DNA of 64,000 bases, taken from Trichuris trichiura. Lineage: Eukaryota > Nematoda > Enoplea > Trichinellida > Trichuridae. Location: positions 1,621,001 to 1,685,000 of the forward strand of contig JBAJFE010000011.1 in the NCBI GenBank assembly GCA_037903355.1, written 5' to 3'. Below the pieces are notes generated by a model. The model was given only the letters and a program-made list of their open reading frames with translations. It searched no databases and had not been told where the DNA came from. Made by a program: the position numbers and the translations under genes. Positions 1 to 12,709 of the stretch are shown piece after piece; within the stretch, counting starts at the first letter, position 1; each line of letters opens with the position of its first letter.

Positions 1-1940
1 TGTAGCTAATCTTGCTTGTGCTTTCGCTAAGTACATTAGTCTGTACGGAATAAAGATTACTTTATTAAGCAGTGGGACATTAACTGCGGACATCACATTT
101 TCAGGCTAGATCTATAAAAAGTTTAATTGTAGCTGTGTTTCGAAGCGAACTTAAATTGCTCGTTTAACTTCGTTTTTTTTGAAGTGAGGTTTCAGTTTTA
201 TTTTTCTGTTTATAATAATGCTAGTGCGCGTAATTGATCATTCATTTATGACCACTGAAGTGCGCGTAGTCCGCCTAATACAGTTGTTGTTTTGAAGAGG
301 TCTCTCTACTGTAGTAGTGAGCACTCAAGCGTTTCACCCAAGCGGTCCAATTTCGATTCTCGGCAAGAAAAAGTTGAAGACATTATCTGAGTAGTGGGGT
401 GGTACAGTCAACTCGGGTTCAGTTCTCGATTGGGGAGAAGTTTTCCATCCATGCAGTTATGAGTCATTTCTTGTCACATGCAGTCAGCGTTGATCGTTAT
501 TACGCAATGCCATACCTTCTTTAGTTCTTTCTCTGGAGGTCCCTTTTGTCAAATTGTGTGACAAACTCGGATTGAACATTATTATTCGCAGGAATTAAAT
601 ATATTGTTGCAAAGAAACCCAGTAATCGTTTGGGTATTTGTGCTACCGTAATAAGAGCCCAGTCTACCTTTTGTGGCAGTATGGTATTTGCTAAAGACGT
701 AAGGTAAATTCTGTTCATTTTAATTTTGCGCTTTCATTTTTCTTAGCCTGAAAAACCATTTCTGCATATACCTATTTTTCCGCAAGTAACCTACCGTCGT
801 CTGAAAGTGCAGGTTCTGTCTTACTGTAAATTTTCCTGGTACGCTGCTATGTCCTTTCCGTACCCTAAAGCTAATTGTGAGGCACGTATGTCCTCTTCAG
901 GTGGTACAATGACCGCACAAAATGGCCGGTGCTTTCGCTAATTAAGCCTGAAAGGGTTAGCTCGCGTTTTCTTGAAAAGAAACCTGCATTCGTTTAAACT
1001 GTAATTGATTACGATGAGCTTTTTGCGGTTAAATGATGGTCAAGACCCCCGTTTCTTTTAAACCGTACTGGCACATTGAAGTTTGACCCATTAAAATGTG
1101 ATAACTCGAGTAAAATTTACTGACTTAATATGAATAAACTTGAACTTCTTTTCATCCAGAGCGGAACTTTGTGATTTGGCACTTGTGTTCTTTAGTTAAT
1201 GCAGTTTCTCATTGAACTTCTTATGATTGTAGTAAAACGATTAACTTTCGTTATAAAAAGTGCTCATGTTTTGCTAATACGCTCTTGTATTTCAATGCCA
1301 GGTACACTTGCCCATGAAATCATCCATTTCAAAAAGATAACGAAATGCCCTAGCTGGCGTTAGAGAAAGCGCCATAATTAACGCATTCTGATCATGAACA
1401 CTCGTTAAAAGATATCTTGTTTCGACAAGGTTTTCAGCTATTTAGTTGGATCTATCGCTGAGTTTCAATTTCAGACTGAGGCTGTTAATCCAATCACGCA
1501 ATTTTTTAAGAGTTCAATGGCAAAAACGACGCGTGAAAGTGTTGCATTTTGTAGATAATTCAGAACCGTTTTAACGGCTGCCGTGCATTTTAAGCCTTTT
1601 AAGTCGTAAGTTCAAGCGGAACGGTCTTCTCGAATACACATTAATCTCGAACACTAATTTCGAAATATTCAGAATTTTTTGTGGTAAAAGATTATACTGC
1701 TCCTCCACTCTCCCTGTAGATTTGTTCTTCTTGTTCTACTTTTCTTTTCTCATCCGAAGAAATTACGTTATTTTTAAATCAGCGTCATCGGATGCAAAAC
1801 TTCGAAATACATTGTAAACATACTCTTTACAGAACATAGTTATTTCACAAAGTTCTTTGCTCAGATTGACTGATGGAAGAGATCATTTTCTGAAAAGCAA
1901 AATGGTGTATTTCTGTTGGAAAAAAATGACTGATGACTGA
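1..1940. other. AT-rich stretch without a recognised gene
   Basis: I see no coding region, RNA gene or clear repeat here. Open frames are short, lack splice context and show no family motif. A stretch near 295-370 resembles a decayed tRNA and was not accepted. Confidence 0.5.
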
Positions 1941-1949
1941 AGCTTTCGT

Positions 1950-3240
1950 AACAGAACTGGTTCCGTAGTCAGCGATAAGACAGATGCTGACCTATGCCTT
2001 ATCGTCTCGTCTTGCTCCTTATCGCTGTCGACGGATGGAGCAGCTCAACTTCAGTGTGCTCTTATCCGACTTCAGTGAGCGGCTCATTCTGTCTGACTGC
2101 AATGGATTGCTACTTTGTTCTATTGGTGAATGCTCATCGTTCGAAGATCTGTGTGGAAAGGAAGAATCGCTGGACGAGAACTGTTCCGTTACTTAGTAGC
2201 AACCAATAGGAATGACGCCAACAGTGTCGTGACTGGACGCGAAAATGTGATACCAAAGTGGACGCAGAAGCTGTTTTTTCCTGACGGAAACGACCTGAAA
2301 CGAGCCTTCAGCTGCACCTTGACGTTTGAAAACCAATGCAAAAGCAGATTAAATAAGTAGTGCGTTTGAATTTCACTAATGAATGTTCAATCATGGAAAT
2401 AGCAAAAGTGTCTCGATGTCACTGCTCAAAAGTGGATCGCTATATGCACATCTGATCGACACGTGAATAAGACCAAAGAGCGGCTAATTTGTCTATGCAG
2501 CACTCCGTATCAGCTCTCACACTTGACACGTGAGTTTGGGTTTGTCGTGTTTCCCGTCTTCAGATCAAGACATGACGATGACCAAATGATTAGACTGCTG
2601 CCGATGCCGATACTGTTTGTGAAAGTCTGGCGTAAAAATCGATGGCGAGAAGACCATTGGATTGCGGCTGGCGCATTGGAAACACCTATGTGGAAATGGT
2701 AAGATTCAGTGGTCACGAACGGACCGGTATCCGTACATCTGTTTCACTTGGAAAGAGAACCTAGCAGCGGATAATGCTTCCCTGTATTCCAGCACACGGT
2801 CGCACGAATGGCCTCCAGGACCTGGTCACTGTTATGCAACCTTACTGCAAGTAGCGAATATCTCCCCACAGCGCAGGACGTCCCTTGTTAGACTTAGCAC
2901 AAGAGAGGTGTTACAGATCATGCCCCTTGCTTGTACGGCTGAAAACTTCATATATACAAAGATGGAGTTGATGAGATGATAGATCAGTGCGGATACTGAA
3001 AATTTTTGCCAAATTCTGCAAAGAAACTGAATAGAGAAAAGGACATGTGCTTGACCCCCGTCTATCCGTTTAACCATCGCATGAAGAGCTCCAAGGAGAG
3101 AATACGTCTTCTGCACACAACAGAACATCTCATCTTCTTTGTTCAAATCATCTTAGTTGGTTCTTACGAAATGTCTGCCACAACAGTTTCCCGGGTCAAT
3201 GCATTATGCAGACCCTCTATTATCGCATTGGATAATTGAA
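1950..3240. repeat. Degenerate dispersed repeat, left block
   Basis: Several phrases in this block recur, diverged, at 6.2-8.5 kb. The clearest is a stretch reading roughly 'catgaagagctccaaggaga' near 3080, matched near 7340 and 8205. The 'caaagagcggctaattt' stretch near 2475 is matched near 7610. Short open frames cover the block on both strands, but none continues across repeat copies, so I read this as decayed repeat DNA. The repeat period is irregular (about 0.6-0.9 kb between landmarks). Confidence 0.4.
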
Positions 3241-3430
3241 AAAAGTACAATATTGGAAGAACGTGAACAAAACTAGTCAAAAATCAACGAAACATGACAA
3301 ACCAGAGCAAGTCTGACGAAAATCCCCAAACTTAAACAGTATCTAGGAGCCTTGTATGAAAGAGAACAGTATCTGGTGAACCCGTACAAAACTGAGCATG
3401 GATAAACAAGAATCCCAACACCAGCAGGCA

Positions 3431-4056
3431 GAACCAAACACGATTGAACATGTTTCGACATGACCGAACATGTTTTAACACGATCGGACATGATTGAACA
3501 TGTCTGACCATGTTTTAACATGATAATCATGAGCGAGCATGTTTAAAGATATCTGAACATGACTGGCCATGTTTGAGCATAATGGAACATGATCGAACAT
3601 GTTTAAGCATGATCAGTCATGTTTCAACGTGGTCGAGCATGATCGGCCATGTTTGGACATGACCGATCATGCTTGAACATGATCGAGCATGCTTGGCCAT
3701 GACTGAGCATGTTTGATCATGATTGAGCATGCTTGGCCATGAGCGAGCAGGCTTGGTCATGATTAAGCATGTTTGACCATGATTGAGCATGGCTGATCAT
3801 GAGCGAGCATGCCTGATTATGATTAAGCATGCCTGATCATGATTGAGCATGCTTGGCCATGAGCGAGCAGGCTTGGTCATGATTAAGCATGTTTGACTAT
3901 GATTGAGCATGCCTGATCATGAGCGAGCATGCTTGGTCATGATTAAGCATGCCTGATCATGAGCGAGCATGCTTGGTCATGATTAAGCATGCCTGATCAT
4001 GAGCGAGCATGCCTGATCATGATTAGGCATGCTTGATCATGATCAAGCATGCTTGA
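3431..4056. repeat. CATG array phased at 10 bp
   Basis: The tetranucleotide CATG recurs about every 10 bp for some 600 bp. Ten-bp units of the form (g/a)aCATGnttg pair into 20-bp monomers such as 'catgattgagcatgcttggc'. In the central part a 120-bp superunit recurs: the same six-monomer string starts near 3717 and again near 3837. The left end is more degenerate, with units gaacatgttt and gacatgaccg. Many CATG are extended to GCATGC or TGATCATGA, so the array is dense in short palindromes. It carries no gene. Confidence 0.9.
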
Positions 4057-4075
4057 ACCGTAACTGAGTCACCGT

Positions 4076-4398
4076 AACTGAAACGCGGCCGAACGCATTC
4101 TGCGCACATGATTGCACGTGCACGCGCCTGAACGAACGTGAGCGCACGTGTTGCACGTGAGCGAACGTGCTCGAAGAGGCTCGAAACGCGATCGAACGTG
4201 GAGCGAACGTGCGCGCACGTGTTGCACGTGAGCGAACGTGATCGAGGAGGCTCGAACGCGATCGAAGGCGGAGCGAACGTGAGCGCACGTGGACGAGCGT
4301 GAACGGCCGTGGAAGCGAACGTGATTGGCCGTTTCTGAGCGCGCTCGAACGTGATTGGACGTGCTCGAACGTGAAAGAAACATGTGTAAAAACGAAAT
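4076..4398. repeat. CGTG array phased at 10 bp, next to the CATG array
   Basis: This follows the CATG array directly and keeps its ~10-bp rhythm, but the core is CGTG (units such as gaacgtgctc and gcacgtgttg). A ~71-bp superunit recurs, with its landmark at 4144 and again at 4215. CACGTG (E-box core) occurs repeatedly. Minus-strand frames rich in Arg, Ser, His and Val run through it in more than one frame; this is expected of a CpG-rich short repeat and does not indicate a protein. Confidence 0.88.
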
Positions 4399-4439
4399 AA
4401 CATGGTTTAACATGCCTGAAAACAATATATTGTCACTTG

Positions 4440-5384
4440 GGATAGCTGCCACTACCTAAAGCGACTATTCTAGGCCAGCTGGGTGTCTTTGTGCTTATTT
4501 CGTAAACTTATAGGGACGTCGACGGTTTTGTGTTAAAGCAGGGTGCAAAACCGCTTCTACTATTGGCGAATCGGAAACTGCATTGATATCTGTGCTAGTT
4601 TTTGATAGTCTGCATTGTTAGGACCTATATACATGGAATATGACGTTTTCATAAATTCTAACCGTTAGCACTGAATTACGACGCACAGATTTCAGCACAA
4701 ATTATACCGCAGAATCCGCTGTTTCAGTTAGCGCTGATGAACTGGCGAGAATAACTCTTACAAGTCCGCCTATTTAGTTTTTGTTGATGAAAAACAGATC
4801 ACGTATAACCGTTTAATAATGTTATTGAGAGCGTAAAGGTAGGGTATTGTAAATTCCGAAAGTCGGGAGGAGCAATACCATTTTACAACGAATATTTATG
4901 CGCGTGTTGCAGGGCATCCTTTGCGTAAACGTCCATTATGCAAGCAACACGTTTTTCTTTCGTTTTTGAGCTTCTTAGTTCCGTATGTTGAGGACTGCTT
5001 TCGAAACCACACAAGTTCGTTACACTACGCAACTAATTGCTAATTTAACAGTGCGGTCCACACGTTAAAAAATCATCATTCTGAACATCTACTCACAGAA
5101 TACACTTCAGACTTTAAACAAAGTTTTACGGTTTACAAAAACGTAAATGGGCGTCTCTTACACCTTGGATATGATATGTGCAGCTTACATTTGTTCATGC
5201 ATTGATCAAACGAATGAATAGCAGCATACAATATCATTACGTTGACGTGCGTGTTTAAAATAGTTTAAGTAAAGACAGATAAGACAGTTAAATAATAGTA
5301 GATAGACTTTGAGCAGTCTCTCAGTCACACTTATCACTGCCTTTGCAGTAAGATTAGAAAGTACTTAGAACTGTTGCTATATCA
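4440..5384. other. AT-rich stretch, nothing recognised
   Basis: No gene, RNA or clear repeat is visible. The sequence is AT-rich with short open frames only. Confidence 0.5.
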
Positions 5385-5690
5385 AAACTATAATACTGTT
5401 TCATTCCTTTGTGAAAAAAGTTCTTCCGTCTCGTTCTACTTTAGCTTAGAAAAGAAATTTTTTTTGCTAACAGCATTTGCTTGAATATATTACCGTTTCA
5501 TTTCTTTGTATAAAAAAGCTTTTCCGTCTAGTTCTAATCTAGCTTAGCGAAGACATTGTTTTCTTACGAACAGCCTCTGCTTAAATATATTACTGTTTCA
5601 TTCTTTTATGAAGAAAGCTTTTCTGTTTAATTCTACTTTAGCTTAGTAAAGAAATTTTTTGTCAACAGCCTTTGCTTGAATACTTATCAA
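5385..5690. repeat. Three-copy tandem repeat of about 100 bp
   Basis: Three diverged copies begin with the phrase 'ta(c/t)(t/c)gtttcatt(c/t)(c/t)tt' near 5393, 5490 and 5590. Each continues with a stretch like 'cttttccgtctagttcta', then 'agcttag(a/t)aaag' and 'cagcctttgcttgaat'. It is noncoding. Confidence 0.8.
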
Positions 5691-5718
5691 TGTGTACTTA
5701 TTTCTTTTTAAAACTATT

Positions 5719-5862
5719 GCTGCTTTACAGTATTTCTTGGTTGTAGTGTTTGCATAAGTAAATGGCATAATAGCTTAGAAAACATGACTGACGCTGCTTT
5801 ACAGTATTTCTTGGTTGTAGTGTTTGCATAAGTACATAATAGCTTAGAAAACATGACTGACA
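5719..5862. repeat. Tandem duplication of 74 bp
   Basis: The stretch starting gctgctttacagtatttc at 5719 is repeated from 5793. The copies are nearly identical except for a short deletion in the second, so this is a recent duplication. Confidence 0.9.
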
Positions 5863-6239
5863 TGTTAGTTCGACGCAACAGATGAATTGTTACTCGTTTG
5901 AGGCTATATATTCTTTGCGCATTTTGTTTTGCTTAAGTTACATATTAGTTAACGCAGACGTGCGCCTGTGCAAGTTTTAACTTAAGCGGCCATATGCTGA
6001 TATTGTAAAAGCGTGCAATTAGAACGAGTGCAGGCAAAATAATTCAGTTAAATAAATGATCTTAGTGTTAGGCCACGTTGCCTAACAGTTAAGGTACATG
6101 CAATTTCATGCAAATTCAGTCTCCTGATGTTTGAAGTCACTGATTAGGTTCTGTCTGCTTGTGCGGATGATTACTGTTTCAGTTTAGCGGTGAATGCTCG
6201 CCGTTGAAGTATCTTTGCAAAGCATAAATTGCTGCGCAA

Positions 6240-8480
6240 GAACTATGGTTTTCCGTTGTAGCAGATCATGGAAATAGCGCCAACAGTTTGACGATTGGAT
6301 ATGAAGCCTCAATGAATGCAGAAGCTGCGCTAATTGATGGAAACTATTTTAGAGCCGCCTACGATTGCATTTCGAGTTGTGAAACTTCTCACAAGCGAAA
6401 ATTAGGTAAGGAATTTTTTGTCCTATTTTTAGTCCTGCTGCGCACCCGTAGGCATAACCTCATCTCATTGGAGAGAGGGAGAGAGAGAAGATAAGAATTC
6501 CTGAAAAGATAATGGACAGACAAACCAAACATTAGCCCCCAACACGATGACGTTTGGAAGGTAAGACGGCCTTCTGATCTTTGACTCTCAGAATGTCGAC
6601 GGTCAGGAAGTGACCGTAGGTCACTGCTCAATAGGTAATTACTATCCGTACGTCGAATTGACATATGATGACGATCAAAGAGCATCTAACTTCTCCGTAC
6701 AACACAGCGCATCGTCTGTCACAGCTCATCAATGTCGCAAAGGAATCAGTGATCTCACCAGTTATTCACTCTGCATATTGAAGAGTGGATGCAAATGTTT
6801 CAAAAAGCTGTTTAAAGTTGTCTACCACAGAAAGCGACTGAAGTGAACAGTTACTGCTGCTCGAGTTGCACATGGTCGATACACTGATGTGAAAATGTTT
6901 GTAGAGTCCATGGTCAGAATGTGAACCTTATGTATAGTAGAACTGTCTCAATATCATTGATCACGAGTCGATTGTTTTTCGTACGTCTGATCAATCAAGA
7001 AAAGTTTCATGGAGAGCATAAATAGTCTAGATAGCACATGAGATCACTTTTTACATTTTGCAAAATGCATAGACAGCCTGACGCTAATACATTGTGTCCA
7101 CTCTGTCTGCAGGCAAGATGTCGGCTACATAGAAGAAACTAGTCAGACCATCATCGATGCTGGCGACCCATCCTGCGTTTACGGTTAAAAACCTCTGTCA
7201 TAAGAGAACCAATGTGAACAGTTGCTTGATCTTTACCCATTATTATGCTGTCTCCAATACTGTAGGACAAAGACCAGACTGGGTTTGAATACGTCAACGT
7301 GAAGATATTATTAGTACGCTGCTATCCACTTGTTTGATCAACGCATGAACAAATCCAAGGAGCGCATATATCATATCCAAGGGGTGGGAGCCTTGCCCAT
7401 ATGCGACTGTATACAGCTACATCACATTAACTCTTCAGAGTTGAACAGCGTCCATATGCTTCAGACTGTTTTGAAAAGGACGAAAATGCTTTCAGGAATA
7501 GCACATCATATCACTTGTTACATTTTATCCATGCTGCAGAGGATCAAAGAGAACATAACTTCTGCAGAGGCTACATCACATGTCACATCTTGTTCTATCA
7601 GCCAAAAGATCAAAGAGCGGATAATTTCTATACATAAGGCCAATAAAAAATTGTTGATGCTGGAGGAGATGAACAAATTGCATATATAAAGCAGAAGTTG
7701 CTCACAAAGTCAATCGTCAGGACATGGGCCTTAGTAGATTGTCGTCAGTACATAGCAGAATTATGTGGATATTACAGGGAAATTGTCTGTCACCACCAAT
7801 ATGTCTAACAGATGAACCAAGAGAACCAAGGAACCGATAACGTACGTCTACACACTGTCGACTGCATCACTTGTCACTGCGTACAGGACCCATCCATGCT
7901 GTCCCTAAGTTGTCTTTTTGTCCATATCAACAGGCGAGAATGACCATGTAACGGTTAACAAGGGCACACATCAAGTCACTTGTTATGTTTTCCATAGTTG
8001 ACGCATAATAATTCGTCTATTCAATTTTAAAGTAAGCTGAGATGCTTAGGCTCTTTTCACATGATTACTTTTTCTGCAATTCTGCAGTATTGTAGGATTA
8101 TGACAGAACTGAATGGCTAGTGCAAGAAAAGGACGCGGACGCTTTGGATATGTGAACGTGAAAATATGCGTAGTGGTTTGCTATGCATCCGTCTAAACAA
8201 TGCATGAAGAAATGCAAGGAGAGAATACCATAGTCGTGGCATAGAGAAATCAGTCATTTTTGATTCCATAGCTTCTCCATACGCCACATCACAACAAAAT
8301 CTTTGAAGTAGTATGGTTTCCATACATCTCATAAGTGCATTTCGAAGACGACAGAAGAAATCAACTGCTATGCAATACCCATGACGAAGTGGATCAAGAA
8401 ATAAATAAATTCTGCAGAAACCTTTTCGCATAAACCATTTCATTTCTGCTGTTGTGGAGATGAAATCGACAGAGCAGTTA
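6240..8480. repeat. Degenerate dispersed repeat, right block
   Basis: This is the same diverged family as at 1.95-3.24 kb. Shared landmarks are 'catgaa(c/g)aaatccaagga' near 7340 and 8205, 'atcaaagag' phrases near 6675, 7550 and 7610, and 'gaatacgtcaacgtgaaga' near 7290, matched near 8145. Frames of up to 119 codons occur but have no recognisable domain and follow repeat units, so I do not call them genes. Confidence 0.4.
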
Positions 8481-8489
8481 GCTGTTCAA

Positions 8490-9890
8490 ATTGCATCATA
8501 GTTTCTGTCTCAAATCTGCGACTGATTTCAGCAATGTCTTCTGCTCATCTCGTTTCTTGTCTTCATGGAAACGGCTATGGACTTTGACTCGCAGCTTATA
8601 TTCTCTCGTCTCAGATTGGCCTGCATATCATTTCACATCTGTTTTTTTCATAAACATTCGCATCTCTGAGCTTTTATGTCATGTTCTTGGACATGCATTG
8701 TCTTAGTATATCGTTATTTTCTGATTATCAGCTCCATATCTCTTTTCAGATACATTTACATTCTGACCATATATGGGATCAGTATCAGCACATTACTTCA
8801 CTCCACCACGTGTGCTCATCTCTGCTGAAGAACTCATCAATTCCATCTTCATTGCATTCCATCACGTCTCCCTTACTCAGACATTTTAAGCTGTCTTTAA
8901 ACATCATTTGTTTCATCTACATTTGCATCTTTGAGCTGTCGTATCATGTTTTCAGACACATTGTCTTATTACACTCCTATCATCTGATTCACATCTCTGT
9001 TCAGATACATCCCAAATTCTGACCACATCTGGAATCAGCATTAGTAGTCCACCATTTCATTATGTCAGTTCATCTCGTCTGAGGAATTTTTCAATTGCAT
9101 CTTCATTTCATTCCATCATGTCTCTCTTACTCAACTATTTTAAGCTGTTTTTAAGCATAATTTGTTTCATCTACATTCGCATCTCTGTGCTATTAAGTCA
9201 TGTTTTCTGATACACACTGTCGTCTTAGTATACTACTATCATCTGATCATCTGCTTCACATCTCTCTTCAGATACATTCCGTATTCAGACCTTATTTGAG
9301 ATCACCGTTAGTAGATCACTTAATTCCATTGTCTGTTCATTTCTGCTGAAGAATTCATCAATTCCATCTTCATTCAATCCCAGCACATCTCTCTCTTACT
9401 CAGACGTTCTAAACTGCCTTTAAACATCATTTGTTTCATTTACATTCACATCTCTGAGCTCTCTTGTCATGTTCTTGGATACGCACTGTCTTAGCACATT
9501 ACCATCATTTGGTTATCTGCTTCACATCTCTCTTCAGGTAAGTAGCATATTCTAACCATATCTAGTGTCCGCGTTAGTAGATCTTTTCATTTCATCATGT
9601 CTAGTCATTTCTTCTCAGGAACGTGTCAATTCCATCTTCATTCCAGAACATGTCTCTCATATTCGAACATTTTTAAGCAGCGCTTTTCAGTCGCCGAACT
9701 CTGGGCATACTCGTATAATGTCTGGGATCACCCCCAGGAGATAACTTCATTCCATTATATCTCTTCCTTCGCAGAAGAGGTCTTCAGCTCCATCTTCACG
9801 CGGATCACATCTCTCTCTCCCTCTCCCTCATCTCATGTTCCAGAACATAAGCTAAGACATTTAATCCCCTCTTGCGTTTACGCTAATCTA
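8490..9890. repeat. Tandem repeat of about 260 bp, four to five copies
   Basis: A landmark reading about 'catttgtttcatctacattc' followed by 'gcatctctgagct' recurs near 8650, 8915, 9170 and 9435. A second landmark, like 'cattttaagctg', recurs near 8877, 9132, 9400 and 9665. Spacing is 255-267 bp. The plus strand is rich in pyrimidines (repeated 'catct', 'cattc'). No coding signal. Confidence 0.85.
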
Positions 9891-9894
9891 TAAG

Positions 9895-10770
9895 TTTGTC
9901 CTTGTTTACACTGGTTTTTGGTAAGACGCGTGTCTTCTGCATGGCACCTTCGGTCCGGGTGAGGGATCTAGTTACCGATTTACGAACGGACCGAGCGGCG
10001 AGACCTAGGCTTGGGTTGCTGTGTTGTATATGCGCCGCACCCAGCGAAGTGCCAGATTTTCCTACCTGTTTCCTTACTGACCCTACGAGTGACATTTGGC
10101 GCTGCGTGGCTTTGTTGTTTTAGTGACGTACTACGCGGCAAGTGACTTTTCAAGTGTCCTTTTCTTGCGCAATGATTTTGAGGTACATGCCTTAGTGATT
10201 ATGACGGCATTTGCTTTTGGGGGTCGCCTATCCTAATCGGGTTTTGACGTGCACTTTTAGGGTGCCCTCACATGCGATGACTTTGCCATGCAATTTGGTG
10301 GAAGGTATTATTTGTGTGACACCGTCATGTGACGACTTCATGAATGTGACACATGGGAAAAGTACCTCTCCGTTCCATACTAAAGTACTTTGGTTTCGCT
10401 CTTTCCACGCGCAGGCAGTAGGCAAGCAGTATCTCAGCACGCTTGAAGTCAGGAGTCATATCCTCTGTTAGCACGCAGCAGGTGAATGATAAGACTATTC
10501 CATGCAGCACCTTTCGCAGGAAATATTTCTCATGCCCAAACACTACATCGCGGATAGTATAACTTCTTTTCATGCAGTGATACACATATGCGCACTTCGG
10601 ACTCTTACCCTCCATGCAACTACCAACAGTATGACCAATTTTCATACCACAACATCCATCCATACAGCGGGCATGCCGTACGATTTCCACTCGTGCGTGT
10701 AGTAGTCAAACCTTGCGCGTGCTCGCATAAAGCACGTTTAAGGACTCGCTCTCGTGCATTGACATTCCTA
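9895..10770. other. Transition segment before the large satellite
   Basis: This segment is more GC-rich than its surroundings. It has short frames on both strands with no recognisable domain or splice context. I cannot assign it to the ~260-bp repeat on its left or to the satellite on its right. Confidence 0.4.
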
Positions 10771-11063
10771 TGTGCTAAAGAAATACCCACCATGCACGGG
10801 CACTATATGAGCGGTACTATTCCCTCATACTATGATGGTGTGCCTGTGAGAATCAATTTACAAGCACCGGCAACATCCGCCCCTCGCACAGTAGTTAGAT
10901 GCTTAGAACAGGCACCTGAGTGGTATGACTTTATCTCATTGTCATGACGTCTATACATTCACAAGTATAGTTCCGCCGCATGCGTACATGCAACTAATGT
11001 CAATTCTCACCGCACATGCAAGAGTCACACCTTCCACTGATGGGCAACATGCCAGCAGTATTC

Positions 11064-12709
11064 ATTAGACATGGTACGGTATGGTATGCCCATTGTATAG
11101 TAGAACTTCAGACATGTGAGAAGACCATAGAGCTTTTCAGAGCCACAAATCCCATAGTCAGCGTCCAAGCGGAAAAAAAGAATTTGCTAAAGTTCAGTGC
11201 CGGGTGCGTGGTTTCGAAGTCAGTTTCCGTAAAGACTACTCTCTTCCTTCTAAAGATGCCACATTCCTTCTGTGCTTGTCTTTATTCTTTGTGTTCCGTT
11301 TTAGAGTTTGTGATTTTTAGTTTTCAGTTTTCTTCATGTTTGCACTTGTTCATTCTTTTTGGAACCGTCGTTTTATATTCCACGGGCAGTTAAAATCCGA
11401 ATCTTATGCATTTGTGACGTTTTTCTTGCTCCCTCTTCTGAAGTAATGTATGCTTTTTTCTTTCCCCAATATGAACAACAGAGTCCAGATGTATCGTATG
11501 TCACTTCCACAGTCATAATTGGTACAGTTATTCTACCCAGTGAGATACATGGCCATAGTCAATAGTGTGTATGATTATTGACCATTTTTAATTAATTTAT
11601 TAACCGTCACGGATGCCACCTCCACATCCATAATTCATGTTGTTATTATACACTGTGAAATCCATAATCATAGGCATAATTTATATTCTTACTGCTGGCA
11701 CTGAATGCTTCTTTTATTTATTTGTCATCACTCTGCAGTTGCTTTGTCAATTGAGTCTAGGTCTACCTAATTTCACTTCCATAGTCACAATTCATTTTCT
11801 TATTGCGCCCAAAGAGGTTCATGGCAACTGGCATAATTTATGCTGCTGCTGTGTCCCACTGAACAGTGCTTCTTTAGCATTCTGTCGTTATTTCCCAGGT
11901 GGTTCACCACCCTAGTCCAGTTGTAGCTGATCAAACATCCATAGCAATACTTCATAGCATTATTATGCCTAGCGTAGTGCATACTGATGGTCATAACTTC
12001 TACTCATACTGCGCCCACTGAATTGCTCTTTGGTTTCTTCGTGATCATTTTAAACTTCACGTATTAACTTAGTCTACAAGCAGCTGATGTCACTCCCATA
12101 TTCATAGATCATATTGTTATTTTATCCAGAGAAACAATGGTTCTTTGCTTTCTGTAATAACTTTAGGCCTGATTTATCAACAAAGTACAAGTATATCTGA
12201 GGCCACTTCTGTACTGACAATTCGTACAGCTATTGTGCCCAACGATGTCCATATCCATAATTTACATTGTTATTGTAATGAACAGTGCCTCCATGATTTT
12301 CTTGTGGCCATCTATGATCAATTTATCTACTCAGTCACGGGATAGCCGATGTCATTTCCGTAGTCAAAATTCATATTGCAATTGTGCCCAGTGATGTACA
12401 TGACTGCAGTCTCAACTCGTACTCGTATGGCGCCACACACAGACTGCTTTTTCACTTTTCTCTGCTCAATTTGCAACTGCTTTATCCAGTAACTCAGGTC
12501 TGGCTGACGTCACTTCCATAAAGAAAGTTCATATTGCTATTCTACCCAGTAAACAGCGAATTTTTGATTTTTCTGTTTATAGATGGCTTCATGACAAAGG
12601 ATTCCTAGGTTAAGTTGTTGGCTATTTGTATAATGCCAAAGTCAAACACTGCAGAAAATTTGAATGAATCACTCTGGCAAGTTCCATATCGTACCTTCTC
12701 TAATGAAAA
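11064..12709. repeat. Satellite block 1 with inverted boundary motifs
   Basis: The left boundary motif is at 11064-11084 (attagaca then tggtacggtatgg). The right boundary at 12679-12709 carries the same motif reverse-complemented (ccata(c/t)cgtacc then ttctctaat). Between them are AT-rich monomers containing phrases like 'gtcacttccatagtcataat'. Confidence 0.8.

Noticed and set aside
295..370. tRNA-Val-like stretch with A- and B-box resemblance
   Set aside because: Length and box spacing are suggestive, but the anticodon and T stems do not pair, so at best it is a decayed tRNA or SINE fragment.
3431..4398. Possible CRISPR array
   Set aside because: There are no unique spacers between repeats, the unit is 10-20 bp, and the surroundings are eukaryotic.
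4023..4452. Arg/Ser/His-rich frames of about 81-127 codons on the minus strand
   Set aside because: They read through the 10-bp CGTG array in more than one frame; no start context or domain.
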